64,000 nucleotides of DNA from Clostridium zeae (GCF_017312485.1 NZ_BMBA01000003.1:451468-515467), one strand, 5' to 3'; shown: positions 1 to 10,889, numbered from the stretch's first letter. The notes: generated by a model from the sequence alone, not told the origin. Program-made: numbers and translations.

Positions 1-3000
1 TGTTATACCAAGAAGAACTTTCTCACCTTGAGCTAATTCTCCTCCAAAAGCTTGAACTCTTTCATTTTCACCATCAAAATCAAACATATCTATTAATGTA
101 CCTGGAAGAAGCTCAGTATCTCCAGATTCAGTAATTTTAACTTTTCTTGTCATCTGTCTAACAACTACTTCTAGATGCTTATCATTGATATCAACACCTT
201 GAAGTCTGTAAACTTTTTGAACTTCGTTTAGAAGATATTGTCTAGCTCCATCCACGCCTTTAATTGCCATAACATCATGTGGATTTACTGAACCTTCTGT
301 AACTTCATCGCCGGCTTCTATTACGCTTCCATCTGAAACTTTAAGTCTTGATCCAAATGGTATATCGTAGCTATATTCTTCACCTTCATTTGAAGTTATT
401 ATAACAGTTCTCTTCTTCTTTGTTTCTTCTACTCTTGCTGTACCTGCTATTTCACTTACTATTGCTAATCCCTTTGGCTTTCTTGCTTCGAACAATTCTT
501 CAACTCTAGGAAGACCTTGAGTTATATCTGCTCCAACAACTCCACCAGTATGGAATGTTCTCATTGTAAGCTGTGTACCAGGCTCACCAATTGATTGAGC
601 TGCTACTATACCTACAGCTTCACCAATGTTGATCTTTTGTGCTGTTGCCATGTTCATACCATAACATCTAGCGCAAACTCCAACCTTAGCTTTACATGTA
701 AATACAGATCTAATCTTTATTTTATTAACTCCAGCTGCAACAATCTTATCTGCCATATCATTTTCTATATATGTTTGTGCAGGAACTATAAGTTCTTTAG
801 TTGCTGGATTAATTATATCTTCTGCTATATATCTTCCGACAATTCTTTCTTTAATGGTTTCAATTATTTCATTACCATCTTTTATCTCACTTACATATAA
901 ACCTTCTTCAGTGCCACAGTCCTCATGTCTTACTATAACATCTTGGCTTACATCAACAAGTCTTCTTGTTAAGTATCCTGAGTCAGCAGTCTTAAGAGCT
1001 GTATCGGCATTACCTTTTCTAGCACCGTGAGTTGATATAAAGTACTCTGATACATCTAGACCTTCTCTAAAGGAAGCTCTGATCGGTAATTCTATAATCT
1101 TACCTGATGGACTTGCCATAAGACCTCTCATACCAGCAAGCTGCTTAATCTGAGATTTAGATCCTCTGGCTCCAGAGTCCGCCATCATGAATATTGGATT
1201 GAATTTATCCAAACTGTCCATAAGAGCATTGGCAACTTCTTCAGTTGTCTTAGTCCATTTTTCTATAACTCTTTCATATCTTTCTTCTTCAGATATGAAT
1301 CCTCTTCTATACATTTTCTCAATCTTTTCAATTGTTTCATCTGTTTCTCTTAAAAGCTCATACTTAGCATCTGGTACTATCATATCTGATGCCGCTACTG
1401 TTACAGCACCTATTGTTGAATAGTGATACCCTTGTGCCTTTATCTTATCAAGCATAACAGATGTCATTGTTGGACCATGAACCATATAACAAGCATCTAT
1501 AATTTTTCCTAAGGATTTCTTTGTTATCAAGAAATCAACTTCTAGATTAAATTCGTCTGCTGGATTAGTTCTATCAATAAAACCTAAATCCTGAGGTATA
1601 GATTCATTAAATATTATCATACCAACAGTAGTTTTGATACTGCCTGATCTTCTAATTCCATCCACAACCTTAGACATTCTTACAAATATCTTTGCATGGA
1701 TTTCTATTTCCTTAACTTGGTAAGCCATTATAGCTTCTTCAACTGATGCAAAATGTCTACCTTCTCCTAGAGCTCCATCCTTATCCATTGTTAAATAGTA
1801 TGAACCTAATACCATATCCTGTGTAGGAACAGATACTGGTTTACCATCTGATGGCTTAAGTATATTTCCTGCAGCAAGCATTAAGAATCTTGCTTCGGCT
1901 TGAGCTTCCACTGATAAAGGAACATGGACAGCCATTTGGTCTCCATCAAAGTCTGCATTATATGCTGTACATACAAGTGGGTGAAGCTTTATAGCTCTAC
2001 CTTCTACAAGCACAGGTTGGAAAGCTTGAATTCCAAGTCTATGAAGAGTAGGAGCACGGTTAAGTAATACTGGATGATCTGCAATTACATCTTCAAGTAC
2101 ATCCCATACTTGAGGCATTACTCTTTCTACCATTCTCTTTGCACTCTTTATATTGTGAGCTACTCCATCTTGAACTAGCTTTTTCATTACAAAAGGCTTA
2201 AATAATTCTAGAGCCATTTCCTTAGGAAGTCCACATTGGTACATCTTAAGTTCAGGTCCTACAACTATAACAGATCTTCCTGAGTAGTCAACTCTCTTAC
2301 CAAGTAGATTTTGTCTAAATCTACCTTGCTTACCTTTAAGCATATCTGATAGAGATTTTAGAGGTCTGTTTCCAGGACCAGTTACCGGTCTTCCTCTTCT
2401 ACCGTTATCTATTAAAGCATCAACAGCTTCTTGAAGCATTCTCTTTTCATTTCTAACGATTATGTCAGGAGCTCCAAGATCTAATAACTTCTTAAGTCTG
2501 TTATTTCTGTTTATAACTCTTCTGTAAAGATCATTTAAGTCAGATGTTGCAAATCTTCCTCCATCTAATTGAACCATTGGTCTTAAATCTGGAGGTATAA
2601 CTGGAATTACATCAACAATCATCCACTCAGGATAATTTCCTGATTTTCTGAATGATTCTATAACTTCAAGTCTTCTTATAACTCTAACTCTTTTTTGCCC
2701 AGTGCTTGTTTTTAATTCTTCTTTTAGCTCAACTGATGATCTTTCTAAATCAATTTCAGCTAATAAGTCTTTAACTGCTTCAGCACCCATTCCTGCAACA
2801 AAGCTTTCTTCACCATATTTATCTACAGCTTCTCTATATTCTTTTTCATTTAGAAGTTGTTTCTTTAATAGTGGTGTTTCCTTTGGATCTATAACTATAT
2901 AAGATGCAAAGTATAAAACTTTTTCTAATGCTCTTGGTGACATATCAAGTATTAATCCCATTCTAGATGGTATTCCTTTAAAGTACCAAATGTGAGATAC

Positions 3001-3300
3001 TGGGGCAGCCAGTTCTATATGCCCCATTCTCTCTCTTCTAACCTTAGCTTTGGTAACTTCAACACCACATCTATCACAAACAATACCTTTATATCTAACT
3101 CTCTTATACTTACCACAATGACATTCCCAGTCTTTTTGTGGTCCAAATATTCTTTCACAGAACAAACCATCTCTTTCTGGCTTTAGTGTTCTATAGTTTA
3201 TAGTTTCAGGTTTTTTTACTTCACCTCTAGACCATTCTCTTATCTGTTCTGGAGATGCCAATCCTATTTGTAAAGCGTCAAAATTATTTAACTCAAACAA
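1..3300 (-). CDS. rpoC: DNA-directed RNA polymerase subunit beta' (C-terminus cut by window edge)
   Basis: Largest subunit of RNA polymerase, carrying the catalytic magnesium site. 1100 codons are visible and the frame is open to base 1, so roughly the last 80 residues lie outside the window. The N-terminal zinc finger is intact (C60, C62, C75, C78). The NADFDGDQM motif holds the catalytic aspartates D450, D452 and D454. The second zinc site, with its CxxC after a lone CGTEEG cysteine, lies near 660-920. The start is TTG at 3298-3300: it begins [12 protein letters not shown], the usual clostridial N-terminus, and a GGGAGG Shine-Dalgarno sits 8 bases upstream, with no ATG alternative. It follows rpoB by 21 bases and is surely cotranscribed with it. 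Confidence 0.98.
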   Translation of the reverse strand, partial: MFELNNFDALQIGLASPEQIREWSRGEVKKPETINYRTLKPERDGLFCERIFGPQKDWECHCGKYKRVRYKGIVCDRCGVEVTKAKVRRERMGHIELAAPVSHIWYFKGIPSRMGLILDMSPRALEKVLYFASYIVIDPKETPLLKKQLLNEKEYREAVDKYGEESFVAGMGAEAVKDLLAEIDLERSSVELKEELKTSTGQKRVRVIRRLEVIESFRKSGNYPEWMIVDVIPVIPPDLRPMVQLDGGRFATSDLNDLYRRVINRNNRLKKLLDLGAPDIIVRNEKRMLQEAVDALIDNGRRGRPVTGPGNRPLKSLSDMLKGKQGRFRQNLLGKRVDYSGRSVIVVGPELKMYQCGLPKEMALELFKPFVMKKLVQDGVAHNIKSAKRMVERVMPQVWDVLEDVIADHPVLLNRAPTLHRLGIQAFQPVLVEGRAIKLHPLVCTAYNADFDGDQMAVHVPLSVEAQAEARFLMLAAGNILKPSDGKPVSVPTQDMVLGSYYLTMDKDGALGEGRHFASVEEAIMAYQVKEIEIHAKIFVRMSKVVDGIRRSGSIKTTVGMIIFNESIPQDLGFIDRTNPADEFNLEVDFLITKKSLGKIIDACYMVHGPTMTSVMLDKIKAQGYHYSTIGAVTVAASDMIVPDAKYELLRETDETIEKIEKMYRRGFISEEERYERVIEKWTKTTEEVANALMDSLDKFNPIFMMADSGARGSKSQIKQLAGMRGLMASPSGKIIELPIRASFREGLDVSEYFISTHGARKGNADTALKTADSGYLTRRLVDVSQDVIVRHEDCGTEEGLYVSEIKDGNEIIETIKERIVGRYIAEDIINPATKELIVPAQTYIENDMADKIVAAGVNKIKIRSVFTCKAKVGVCARCYGMNMATAQKINIGEAVGIVAAQSIGEPGTQLTMRTFHTGGVVGADITQGLPRVEELFEARKPKGLAIVSEIAGTARVEETKKKRTVIITSNEGEEYSYDIPFGSRLKVSDGSVIEAGDEVTEGSVNPHDVMAIKGVDGARQYLLNEVQKVYRLQGVDINDKHLEVVVRQMTRKVKITESGDTELLPGTLIDMFDFDGENERVQAFGGELAQGEKVLLGIT

Positions 3301-3321
3301 GGGTATATCCTCCCTTCACTT

Positions 3322-6300
3322 TTAGTGTTCATCATTGAAATCATCAAGTTCTAAGTCTGTATTGAATTCGTCAAAATCTAAACTATCGTAATCTATATCT
3401 TCTTCAGTTTCTTCTCCGCTAGTATAACTATCGTCGACCTCTGGAGTTTGTGGCACTATATCTTCAGTACCTTCTATATTTACTTCTAATTCTTCTATAT
3501 CTTCATCTACAAGTTCTTTAAGTTTAACTTCTTCCTTATCATCATTTAAGACTCTAACATCTAAACATAAAGCTTGTAGTTCTTTAATTAGAACCTTGAA
3601 TGATTCTGGTACACCTGGTTCAGGAATATTTTCACCTTTAACGATTGACTCATAAGTCTTAACTCTACCTACAACGTCATCTGACTTAACTGTTAATATT
3701 TCCTGAAGTGTATGAGCAGCACCATAAGCTTCTAATGCCCAAACTTCCATTTCACCAAATCTTTGGCCTCCGAATTGAGCTTTACCACCTAGTGGCTGTT
3801 GTGTAACCAAAGAGTATGGACCTGTTGATCTAGCATGTATCTTATCATCAACTAAGTGAGCAAGTTTTAATATATACATTATTCCAACAGTAACTTCATT
3901 GTCAAACTCATCTCCGGTTCTACCATCTCTAAGTTTTGTCTTTCCATTTCTGTTGTATCCTGCTTGTTCTAAACAATCTTCTATATCAGTTTCAGTAGCA
4001 CCATCAAATACAGGAGTTGATATATGCCAACCTAATCTAGAAGCAGCCCATCCTAAATGAACTTCTAATACCTGACCTATATTCATACGAGAAGGAACTC
4101 CTAGTGGGTTCAAGCAGATCTGAAGCGGTCTTCCATCTGGTAAGAATGGCATATCTTCTTCAGGTAATACTCTAGAGATAACACCCTTATTACCATGTCT
4201 ACCAGCCATCTTGTCACCAACAGATATCTTTCTCTTTTGAGCGATATAACATCTTACAAGTTCATTTACTCCTGGAGGTAATTCATCTCCATTTTCTCTT
4301 GTAAAGACTTTAACGTCAACTATTATACCAGCTTCTCCATGAGGAACTCTTAAAGAAGTATCTCTAACTTCTCTTGCTTTTTCACCGAATATAGCTCTAA
4401 GTAATCTTTCTTCAGCAGTAAGTTCAGTTTCACCCTTAGGTGTAACCTTACCAACAAGAATATCGCCTGATCTAACTTCAGCACCAATTCTTATTATTCC
4501 TCTGTCATCAAGATCTTTTAAAGCATCTTCTCCTACGTTTGGTATATCTCTAGTTATTTCTTCAGGTCCTAGCTTAGTATCTCTAGCTTCACATTCATAT
4601 TCTTCTATATGAATCGAAGTAAATACATCTTCTCTTACTAGTTCTTCAGAAATAAGCATAGCATCTTCATAGTTGTATCCTTCCCAAGTTATGAAACCAA
4701 TTCTTATATTTTTTCCTAGAGCTATTTCTCCAAGGTCTGTAGAAGGTCCATCAGCTAATACTTGATTCTTAGCTATCTTCTCTCCCTTTGAGATTATAGG
4801 TCTTTGATTTATACAAGTACCTTGGTTACTTCTCTTAAACTTAAGAAGTCTATAAGTATCTATTCCACCATCAGAATCTCTCTTAATTCTAATTTCATTT
4901 GCACTTACGTATATGGCTTCACCAGCGTTTCTAGCCTTAGGAAGAACTCCTGAGTCTACTGCCGCTTTAAATTCAATCCCCGTACCAACTACAGGAGCTG
5001 CAGGTTTTAAAAGTGGAACCGCCTGACGTTGCATGTTTGATCCCATAAGTGCTCTTGAAGCATCATCATTTTCTAAGAATGGTATCATTGCAGTAGCAAC
5101 TGAAACTATCTGTCTTGCAGAAACATCTACTAAATCAACTTCTTCTCTAGGGACAACTAAAACTTCTCCCTTTTCTCTTACTGTTACTCTCTTATCAACA
5201 AAGTTACCTTCTTCATCTATAGGTTCCTTTGCTTGAGCAACTAGGTATTGATCTTCTTCATCTGCTGTGAAATATCTTATTTCGTCTGTAGCTTTTCCTG
5301 TTTCTTTGTCTACAACTCTATAAGGAGTTTCTATAAATCCATACTCATTAACCCTTGCAAAGGTAGCAAGTGAGTTTATAAGACCTATATTTGGTCCTTC
5401 TGGAGTTTCTATAGGACACATTCTACCGTAATGAGAATGATGAACGTCTCTTACTTCAAATCCTGCTCTTTCTCTTGAAAGACCTCCTGGTCCAAGAGCT
5501 GAAAGTCTTCTCTTATGAGTTAACTCTGAAAGCGGATTTGTCTGATCCATGAATTGAGAAAGCTGTGAACTACCAAAGAACTCTTTAATAGCCGCTGCTA
5601 CAGGTCTTATATTTATTAATCCACCTGGAGTTAAGCCTTCTTGATCTTGTATAGTCATTCTTTCCTTTACTACTCTTTCCATTCTTGAAAGACCAATTCT
5701 AAATTGGTTTTGTAGTAACTCACCAACAGATCTAAGTCTTCTATTTCCTAAGTGGTCTATGTCATCAACATATCCTACACCCCAAGCTAAGCCAAGTTCA
5801 TAGCTTATTGTAGCAAATATATCATCTCTTACAATATGCTTAGGTATAAGTTTATTTATGCTTTTCTTTATTGCTGTCTTTATAGACTCTTCATCTGAGT
5901 AGTTATCTTTAATTTCTTTTAAAGTTGGGTAATGAACTAATTCTCTAATATTCAAATCATCAGTGTTAAAGCTGAATTGCTTATGTATGTTAACAAAGTG
6001 ATTACCGATTACTCTAATTACTTTATCATCAACAATAATATCAACTGCATTAATTCCTGAATCTTGAATTTCTTCTGCCTTAGCTCTTGATATCTTTTCA
6101 CCCTTTGAAACTAAAACTTCACCAGTTTCAGGATTAACAATATCAGTAGCAGCAATTTGATTTGCTACTCTTAAGTTAATTGCTAACTTCTTGTTAAACT
6201 TGTATCTACCTACTCTTGATAAATCATATCTCTTTGCATCAAAGAATAATGAATCTATAAGTGACACTGCACTATCAACAGTTGGTGGTTCACCTGGTCT

Positions 6301-7020
6301 TAACCTCTTGTATATTTCTAGTAAAGCTTCTTCTTTTGTCTTAGTATTATCTTTTTCAATACTAGCTTTAAATCTTTCGTCTTCGCCAAAGTATTCAACA
6401 AGCTCTTGATCGCTTCCAAAACCCATAGCTCTTGCTAAGATTGTTATTGGTAGTTTTCTTGTCTTATCTATTCTTACATAGATAACATCGTTTGAATCTG
6501 TTTCATACTCTAACCAAGCACCTCTGTTTGGTATAACTGTTGAAGAATAAAGTTTTTTACCACTTTTATCAACAGCAAAATTATAGTATACGCCTGGTGA
6601 TCTTACCAATTGTGAAACTATAACTCTTTCTGCACCATTAATAACAAATGTACCTTGTTCAGTCATCAGTGGGAAATCACCCATGAAAACTTCTTGTTCC
6701 TTTATTTCACCAGTTTCTTTATTCTGGAGCCTTACTGCCACCTTTAGTGGAGCAGCAAATGTTGCATCTCTTTCTTTACACTCTTCTACTGAGTACTTGA
6801 TATTATCTCTATCAAGTTTGTAGCCTACAAATTCAAGTACAAGATTTCCAGTAAAGTTTCCTATTGGATTTATGTCATCAAATACTTCTTGAAGACCTTC
6901 ATCTAAAAACCACTGGTATGAATCTAATTGCACCTCAATTAGGTTCGGCATTTCTGCAACATCTTTTACCTTTCCAAAGCTCATTCTAGTTCTTTTTCCA
7001 TTTTGGACAGGATGTACCAT
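3322..7020 (-). CDS. rpoB: DNA-directed RNA polymerase subunit beta
   Basis: Second-largest RNA polymerase subunit, 1232 aa. The rifampicin-binding region near residues 475-520 has the sensitive-type residues ([20 protein letters not shown]). [13 protein letters not shown] and the C-terminal clamp-contact region [10 protein letters not shown] are also present. The protein ends in a long acidic tail of about 60 residues rich in D and E. A TTG codon directly precedes the ATG; I chose ATG because the GGGGTG ribosome site is 7 bases from it and the product then starts MVHPVQ, as in other clostridia. Its operon partner is rpoC. Unusually, rplL does not lie directly upstream: a PTS module intervenes, and two good promoters sit in the 475-base gap before this gene. 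Confidence 0.98.
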   Translation of the reverse strand: MVHPVQNGKRTRMSFGKVKDVAEMPNLIEVQLDSYQWFLDEGLQEVFDDINPIGNFTGNLVLEFVGYKLDRDNIKYSVEECKERDATFAAPLKVAVRLQNKETGEIKEQEVFMGDFPLMTEQGTFVINGAERVIVSQLVRSPGVYYNFAVDKSGKKLYSSTVIPNRGAWLEYETDSNDVIYVRIDKTRKLPITILARAMGFGSDQELVEYFGEDERFKASIEKDNTKTKEEALLEIYKRLRPGEPPTVDSAVSLIDSLFFDAKRYDLSRVGRYKFNKKLAINLRVANQIAATDIVNPETGEVLVSKGEKISRAKAEEIQDSGINAVDIIVDDKVIRVIGNHFVNIHKQFSFNTDDLNIRELVHYPTLKEIKDNYSDEESIKTAIKKSINKLIPKHIVRDDIFATISYELGLAWGVGYVDDIDHLGNRRLRSVGELLQNQFRIGLSRMERVVKERMTIQDQEGLTPGGLINIRPVAAAIKEFFGSSQLSQFMDQTNPLSELTHKRRLSALGPGGLSRERAGFEVRDVHHSHYGRMCPIETPEGPNIGLINSLATFARVNEYGFIETPYRVVDKETGKATDEIRYFTADEEDQYLVAQAKEPIDEEGNFVDKRVTVREKGEVLVVPREEVDLVDVSARQIVSVATAMIPFLENDDASRALMGSNMQRQAVPLLKPAAPVVGTGIEFKAAVDSGVLPKARNAGEAIYVSANEIRIKRDSDGGIDTYRLLKFKRSNQGTCINQRPIISKGEKIAKNQVLADGPSTDLGEIALGKNIRIGFITWEGYNYEDAMLISEELVREDVFTSIHIEEYECEARDTKLGPEEITRDIPNVGEDALKDLDDRGIIRIGAEVRSGDILVGKVTPKGETELTAEERLLRAIFGEKAREVRDTSLRVPHGEAGIIVDVKVFTRENGDELPPGVNELVRCYIAQKRKISVGDKMAGRHGNKGVISRVLPEEDMPFLPDGRPLQICLNPLGVPSRMNIGQVLEVHLGWAASRLGWHISTPVFDGATETDIEDCLEQAGYNRNGKTKLRDGRTGDEFDNEVTVGIMYILKLAHLVDDKIHARSTGPYSLVTQQPLGGKAQFGGQRFGEMEVWALEAYGAAHTLQEILTVKSDDVVGRVKTYESIVKGENIPEPGVPESFKVLIKELQALCLDVRVLNDDKEEVKLKELVDEDIEELEVNIEGTEDIVPQTPEVDDSYTSGEETEEDIDYDSLDFDEFNTDLELDDFNDEH

Positions 7021-7175
7021 CAACTTTCACCCCTTGTATAAACTAAAATAACCAATAAACATAAAAATGCTATTGGAGTTAATACACTGCATTTAATTAT
7101 TTTGCCTAAATTTTATAATTTAATTCATAACTTTCCAATTTACATGTGAAAAGTTATATTTCAATGCAATTAAAT

Positions 7176-7204
7176 ATACTACCATAACATTGAATAGTTG
7201 TCAA
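7176..7204 (-). promoter_or_regulatory. rpoBC promoter P2
   Basis: Reading the minus strand, a perfect TTGACA (7199-7204) is followed after 17 bases by TAGTAT (7176-7181), about 155 bases before the rpoB start. Fit to the housekeeping sigma consensus is good. It would transcribe rpoBC independently of rplJL. The leader between this site and rpoB shows no obvious terminator. Confidence 0.75.
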
Positions 7205-7244
7205 TTAAATTTATAAAAATACATTATAATGTATTTATGACAAC
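7197..7244. repeat. Nested palindrome at the rpoBC promoters
   Basis: A perfect 20-base palindrome at 7217-7236 (AAATACATTA and its mirror) is enclosed by a second inverted repeat, GTTGTCA at 7197-7203 and TGACAAC at 7238-7244. It covers the P1 -10 box and touches the P2 -35 box. It could be an operator; no regulator is identified. Confidence 0.6.
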
Positions 7245-7251
7245 TTTGCAA
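7223..7251 (-). promoter_or_regulatory. rpoBC promoter P1
   Basis: Second promoter-like pair on the minus strand: TTGCAA (7246-7251), 17-base spacer, perfect TATAAT (7223-7228). Its -10 lies in the centre of a palindrome. Tandem promoters fit the heavy demand for RNA polymerase subunits. The rest of the gap up to 7440 holds only weak AT-rich hairpins, for example 7392-7419. Confidence 0.6.
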
Positions 7252-7440
7252 ACAAAATTTACTAATATTCTTTATCAATGGCAGCTAATTTATTTCTTCA
7301 TTATGAATTACTATTTTTATTAAATTATGAAACTTGGCATATAAATACATGTTAATATTACCACTAAAACTAATCAAATTAAATTTTAGTTAACAAATTA
7401 ATATAGCCTTTAATTTGTTTTTGTAAAAAAGTCGATGAAG

Positions 7441-7480
7441 CGAATAAAAAAATAAACCTAGAGTTTTTACCCTAGGCTTA
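7441..7480 (-). terminator. Rho-independent terminator of ptsG
   Basis: On the minus strand an 8-base-pair stem (AAGCCTAG with CTAGGTTT, one G-U pair) is followed by a T-rich run broken only by single A residues, just after the ptsG stop codon. It should insulate rpoBC from ptsG transcription. Confidence 0.85.
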
Positions 7481-7495
7481 CCTAATTAGACATTA

Positions 7496-9529
7496 TTATT
7501 TTTTAACTATAAAGACTATACCTTTTTGTCCATTTACTACATCTCTGTTAGATGATAAAATTACTGCTTCTTCCTCAGTTAAATTAGTAAATATTATAGG
7601 AGTAATTATAGACTTAGTGTTTACTTTGATATAATTCAAATCTATTCTTAAAAGCGTATCTCCCTTTTTAACCTTTTGACCTGGTTCCACTATTAACTCA
7701 AATCCCTGTCCTCTCAAATGCACTGTATCTATACCAACATGAATCAAAATCTCTTTTCCATTGGTTGCAATCATTGTTAATGCATGCTTAGCTGGGAATA
7801 TTGATTCTACAACACCATCAACCGGCGAAACTAATAATCCATCAGTTGGATCTATAGCAAATCCGTCACCCATCATTTTTGATGCAAATACATCATCAGG
7901 TACTTCACTTAAATCCAAAAGTTTTCCTGTTATAGGAGCCACTATACTATCATTACTCGAAATTTCTTTATATTCTGTTAGCTTATTAACAACTACATTT
8001 CTCTTTGGTAAAGTCTTAGTCACTGTTCTTCCAGCTATTATATCACTTATTTGTGACTTTATTATATCTGACATTGGTCCAAATATAGCTTGAATGTTAT
8101 CACCAACTTGCATAACTCCTGCAGCACCTAATTGCCTCAATCTATTGCTATCAACCTTTTGTATATCTTTTACTGTAACCCTCAATCTTGTTATACAAGC
8201 ATCAAGACTCTTAATATTCTTTTTATTACCAAGTGCAGCAATTATTTCTGCTGCTAAATCATCTTTGTCTACAACAACTGCAACATTCTCATCTTCAGGT
8301 TCTCTTCCTGGAGTCTTCAAATCAAATTTTCTTATTACAAATCTGAATCCAAAGTAGTAAATTACCGAGAGTACTAAGCCAACTGGTATTACTAACCACC
8401 ATCGTGTTCTATTAGGTATAACACCAAATAATATGTAATCTATTACTCCACCTGAGAATGTCATACCTATCTTCACGTTCAATATATTCATTATCATAAA
8501 TGACAATCCTGCAAATATACAGTGTATACCAAATAATACTGGTGCAACGAATAAGAACGAGAACTCTAATGGTTCTGTTATACCTGTTAAAAATGAAGTT
8601 AGTGCAGCAGAAACCATTATACTACCTATTACCGCTCTCTTTTCAGGTCTAGCTTCTTGATATATTGCTAATGCAGCTGCCGGAAGCCCAAACATCATGA
8701 AAACAAACTTACCAGTCATGAAAGTACCTGCTGTGAATGGAACTCCATCCTTTAACTGAGCCATAAATATATTCTGATCTCCCATTACTAGTTGCCCAGC
8801 TTTATTTGTATATTCACCAAACTGATACCAGAACGGATTGTAAAATATGTGATGCAAACCAAAAGGTATTAATGCTCTTTCAATTACTCCAAACACAAAA
8901 GCAGCCAATGTCTTATTTGTATCGATCATTCCACTTGAAAATGCAAATAGACCATGTTGTATAGGAGGCCATATTAAAGTCATAAGAAGTCCTATTAATA
9001 CTGCAATTGCTGCTGTTACTATCGGTACAAATCTTTTTCCTGCAAAGAAACCTAAATATGATGGTAATTCAATTCTATAATATTTTTTATATAATACAGA
9101 CGCCACTATACCTATAATTATTCCACCAAAAACTCCTGTTTGAAGTGTTGGTATACCTAATACATCTGCATACATTGGATCCTTTAACATGTCTGCATTG
9201 ACACCAAGGAAGGTTCCCATCGTTGTATTCATTATAAGAAAACCCACTATTGCAGCTAATCCTGCAACACCTTCGCCATCACTTAACCCAACAGCAACCC
9301 CAACCGCGAACAAAAGTGCAAGGTTGCTAAAAACTACACTACCTGAATTCTCCATTACAGACGCCAAAAGTTGGAACCAATTTGCATTTAATGCTGGAAC
9401 CCTGTCTAAAAATGAAGGATTTCTAAACATATTGCCAAAAGCAAGCAATATCCCCGCCGCTGGAAGAAGCGCTACAGGAAGCATAAGCGCTTTACCTACA
9501 GGTTGTAAAACTCCAAAAATCTTTTTCAT
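7496..9529 (-). CDS. ptsG: PTS glucose-type permease EIICBA
   Basis: Membrane sugar permease of the phosphotransferase system, 677 aa, importing and phosphorylating glucose or a close relative. The EIIC domain (about 1-400) holds the membrane segments and the ITEPLEFSF signature near 317-325. The EIIB domain follows, with phosphorylation cysteine C445 in DACITRLR. A C-terminal EIIA of the Glc/Crr type has the active histidine H597 in ILIHVGIDT and auxiliary H582. Domain order C-B-A in one chain matches the PtsG family; GamP-type glucosamine permeases share it, so the substrate is inferred. AAAGGAG lies 4 bases before the ATG. It is read from a leader with a terminator and an antiterminator-like element, downstream of the PRD antiterminator gene. 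Confidence 0.93.
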   Translation of the reverse strand: MKKIFGVLQPVGKALMLPVALLPAAGILLAFGNMFRNPSFLDRVPALNANWFQLLASVMENSGSVVFSNLALLFAVGVAVGLSDGEGVAGLAAIVGFLIMNTTMGTFLGVNADMLKDPMYADVLGIPTLQTGVFGGIIIGIVASVLYKKYYRIELPSYLGFFAGKRFVPIVTAAIAVLIGLLMTLIWPPIQHGLFAFSSGMIDTNKTLAAFVFGVIERALIPFGLHHIFYNPFWYQFGEYTNKAGQLVMGDQNIFMAQLKDGVPFTAGTFMTGKFVFMMFGLPAAALAIYQEARPEKRAVIGSIMVSAALTSFLTGITEPLEFSFLFVAPVLFGIHCIFAGLSFMIMNILNVKIGMTFSGGVIDYILFGVIPNRTRWWLVIPVGLVLSVIYYFGFRFVIRKFDLKTPGREPEDENVAVVVDKDDLAAEIIAALGNKKNIKSLDACITRLRVTVKDIQKVDSNRLRQLGAAGVMQVGDNIQAIFGPMSDIIKSQISDIIAGRTVTKTLPKRNVVVNKLTEYKEISSNDSIVAPITGKLLDLSEVPDDVFASKMMGDGFAIDPTDGLLVSPVDGVVESIFPAKHALTMIATNGKEILIHVGIDTVHLRGQGFELIVEPGQKVKKGDTLLRIDLNYIKVNTKSIITPIIFTNLTEEEAVILSSNRDVVNGQKGIVFIVKK

Positions 9530-9640
9530 TTTTTCTCCTTTAATTTTTGTGATATCAACATCACTTCTCTATACTATTTTTCAATATATTTTCTTATTAA
9601 AAAGACGTATTTATAGCAACGCCAAGAGAAATACACTATA

Positions 9641-9720
9641 TAATAAAAGACCCAAATCTATTGCAAACCGACCTCTAAAACGATATAAATCGAATTAGAG
9701 CTTGCAATAAACTTAGATCT
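9641..9720 (-). terminator. Conditional terminator in the ptsG leader
   Basis: Minus-strand hairpin with arms at 9702-9720 and 9648-9666: 19 base pairs including several G-U pairs, with a smaller CTCTAA/TTAGAG stem in its loop, followed by a T-rich tail. It lies between the antiterminator gene stop and ptsG, 112 bases before the ptsG start, so it must be read through for ptsG expression from the upstream promoter. Its 5' arm begins inside the RAT-like sequence at 9716-9739. Confidence 0.85.
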
Positions 9721-9739
9721 GCTTGCACACTCAGTAACC
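9716..9739 (-). promoter_or_regulatory. RAT-like antiterminator element of ptsG
   Basis: The minus strand reads GGTTACTG, a ten-base loop, then CAGATC. GTTACTG and CAG are the conserved halves of ribonucleic antiterminator (RAT) targets bound by BglG/LicT/GlcT proteins. Its 3' half is also the start of the terminator 5' arm, so the two folds exclude each other. It begins 6 bases after the stop codon of the antiterminator gene. A competing stem (9698-9732, GAG...CTC) is also possible. The match is looser than for the copy at 10696-10723. Confidence 0.65.
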
Positions 9740-9745
9740 ATTATG

Positions 9746-10597
9746 TTATTTAATTTTGGCTTTTACTACATTTATAACTCTATGTATATGTAAACTTAGG
9801 TACACTAGCTCATCTTCGATAACCTCATAGTTATATTTACTTTTTATAAAAGCTTTAATCTTTAATGAACAGTCATAAGCATCTCTATATTTAATTTTAA
9901 TTATATCTATAAATTCACTATCTGTTTTTTCAGTATTTTCCGCAGTAATTACTCTTTTAGCAAAAAACTTTAAGTGAGTTAATAGTCTATCATAATTTAA
10001 ATCATCTTCAATAAATTCTGTAGAAAAATGATATCTAATTATATTTAGAACATCTCTTACAACATTAGTTAAAATATATGATTCGCTTATATTATCAGTA
10101 TAACTGGCATTTACTATATGAAGCGAAATGAACCCTGCTTCATCTAAAGGTAATGAAACATTAAGTTTTTCATTTATATAACCTACCGCCCATTGTCCAA
10201 TCTCAAACTCTTCCCTATGTACTCTTTTTATTTCCACTAATAAGTTATTTTGAACCACTATATCGTTTGCAAGTCGCTTTATAGAAAAAGCTATGTGGTC
10301 TGATAATGCAACATAAATGTGATTATCTAATGTTCTATTTAATCGCTCTTCAGCTTTTTTTACTATATCTCCAGTTATCTGTATAATCTCCATAGGAATT
10401 TCTTCTATCAGCTTTTTAAACTTATCGCTGTCGTTAGGATTATCCATTATAAATATCTTCTCGATTTTATCATCCTCAATTTCTTGACCTACCTTTTTCT
10501 TAAAAGCTAATCCGCTTCCCATGAGAATTTTTTCTCGTCTTGTCTTGGGATCTACAGTAATCACAACATTGTTATTCAATATCTTTTCAATGATCAT
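9746..10597 (-). CDS. PRD transcriptional antiterminator, BglG/LicT/GlcT family
   Basis: RNA-binding antiterminator, 283 aa, controlled by PTS phosphorylation. The first 55 residues form the co-antiterminator (CAT) RNA-binding domain (ILNNNVV, GSGLAFKKK, IEKIFIM). Two PTS regulation domains follow; their conserved histidines are visible as H101 and H160 in PRD1 and H208 and H270 in PRD2. In this family EII-dependent phosphorylation of PRD1 inactivates the protein and HPr-dependent phosphorylation of PRD2 activates it. The neighbouring ptsG suggests the name glcT, but the CAT domain and the RAT in its own leader look more like LicT, so no symbol is given. It is preceded and followed by conditional terminators, which implies autoregulation plus control of ptsG. 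Confidence 0.92.
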   Translation of the reverse strand: MIIEKILNNNVVITVDPKTRREKILMGSGLAFKKKVGQEIEDDKIEKIFIMDNPNDSDKFKKLIEEIPMEIIQITGDIVKKAEERLNRTLDNHIYVALSDHIAFSIKRLANDIVVQNNLLVEIKRVHREEFEIGQWAVGYINEKLNVSLPLDEAGFISLHIVNASYTDNISESYILTNVVRDVLNIIRYHFSTEFIEDDLNYDRLLTHLKFFAKRVITAENTEKTDSEFIDIIKIKYRDAYDCSLKIKAFIKSKYNYEVIEDELVYLSLHIHRVINVVKAKIK

Positions 10598-10633
10598 AGA
10601 TTAACCCACTTCCATCTCAACTTATTTAACAGC

Positions 10634-10701
10634 TAAATTAATAAAATACCCAAATCAAAATCAACTATTATAGTTTAATAGTTCACTTTAATTTAGGTAT
10701 T
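10634..10701 (-). terminator. Conditional terminator in the leader of the antiterminator gene
   Basis: A 25-base-pair hairpin on the minus strand (arms 10677-10701 and 10645-10669, several G-U pairs and one mismatch, 7-base loop) is followed by a T-rich tail. It lies about 40 bases before the PRD gene. Its 5' arm shares six bases (10696-10701) with the RAT element, the hallmark of antitermination control. Confidence 0.88.
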
Positions 10702-10723
10702 GCCTGCTTATCAGTAACAATCC
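10696..10723 (-). promoter_or_regulatory. RAT element (LicT/SacY type)
   Basis: The minus strand reads GGATTGTTACTG, four loop bases, then CAGGCAATACC. This is almost the textbook RAT consensus (GGATTGTTACTG...CAGGCAAAACC). It precedes and overlaps the terminator of its own regulator gene. Confidence 0.92.
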
Positions 10724-10749
10724 ATATATATAACTATACCATCTTAATC

Positions 10750-10778
10750 AACATATCATTTAACGCTTTTGTTGTCAA
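10750..10778 (-). promoter_or_regulatory. Promoter of the antiterminator-ptsG operon
   Basis: Minus-strand TTGACA (10773-10778), 17-base spacer and TATGTT (10750-10755), about 25 bases upstream of the RAT. It gives a leader of roughly 145 bases containing RAT and terminator. Confidence 0.75.
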
Positions 10779-10853
10779 TGTATCCTAATGGCTTTATATA
10801 TAAAAATTTCTAACAACCCTTAATTTTTGTTTAAATTGTTATATTAAATGATA

Positions 10854-10878
10854 AAGACACCGCTTTAAGCAGTGTCTT
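10854..10878 (-). terminator. Terminator after rplL
   Basis: Stem AAGACAC/GTGTCTT enclosing a second GCTT/AAGC stem, 11 bases after the rplL stop. The T tail is only moderate. It would end the rplJL transcript rather than letting it run to rpoB. Confidence 0.75.
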
Positions 10879-10889
10879 ATCTTAAAAGA

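Noticed and set aside
9189..9698. 169-codon plus-strand open frame antisense to ptsG
   Set aside because: Serine/proline-rich mirror of the membrane protein coding strand; no Shine-Dalgarno and it runs into the ptsG leader hairpin.
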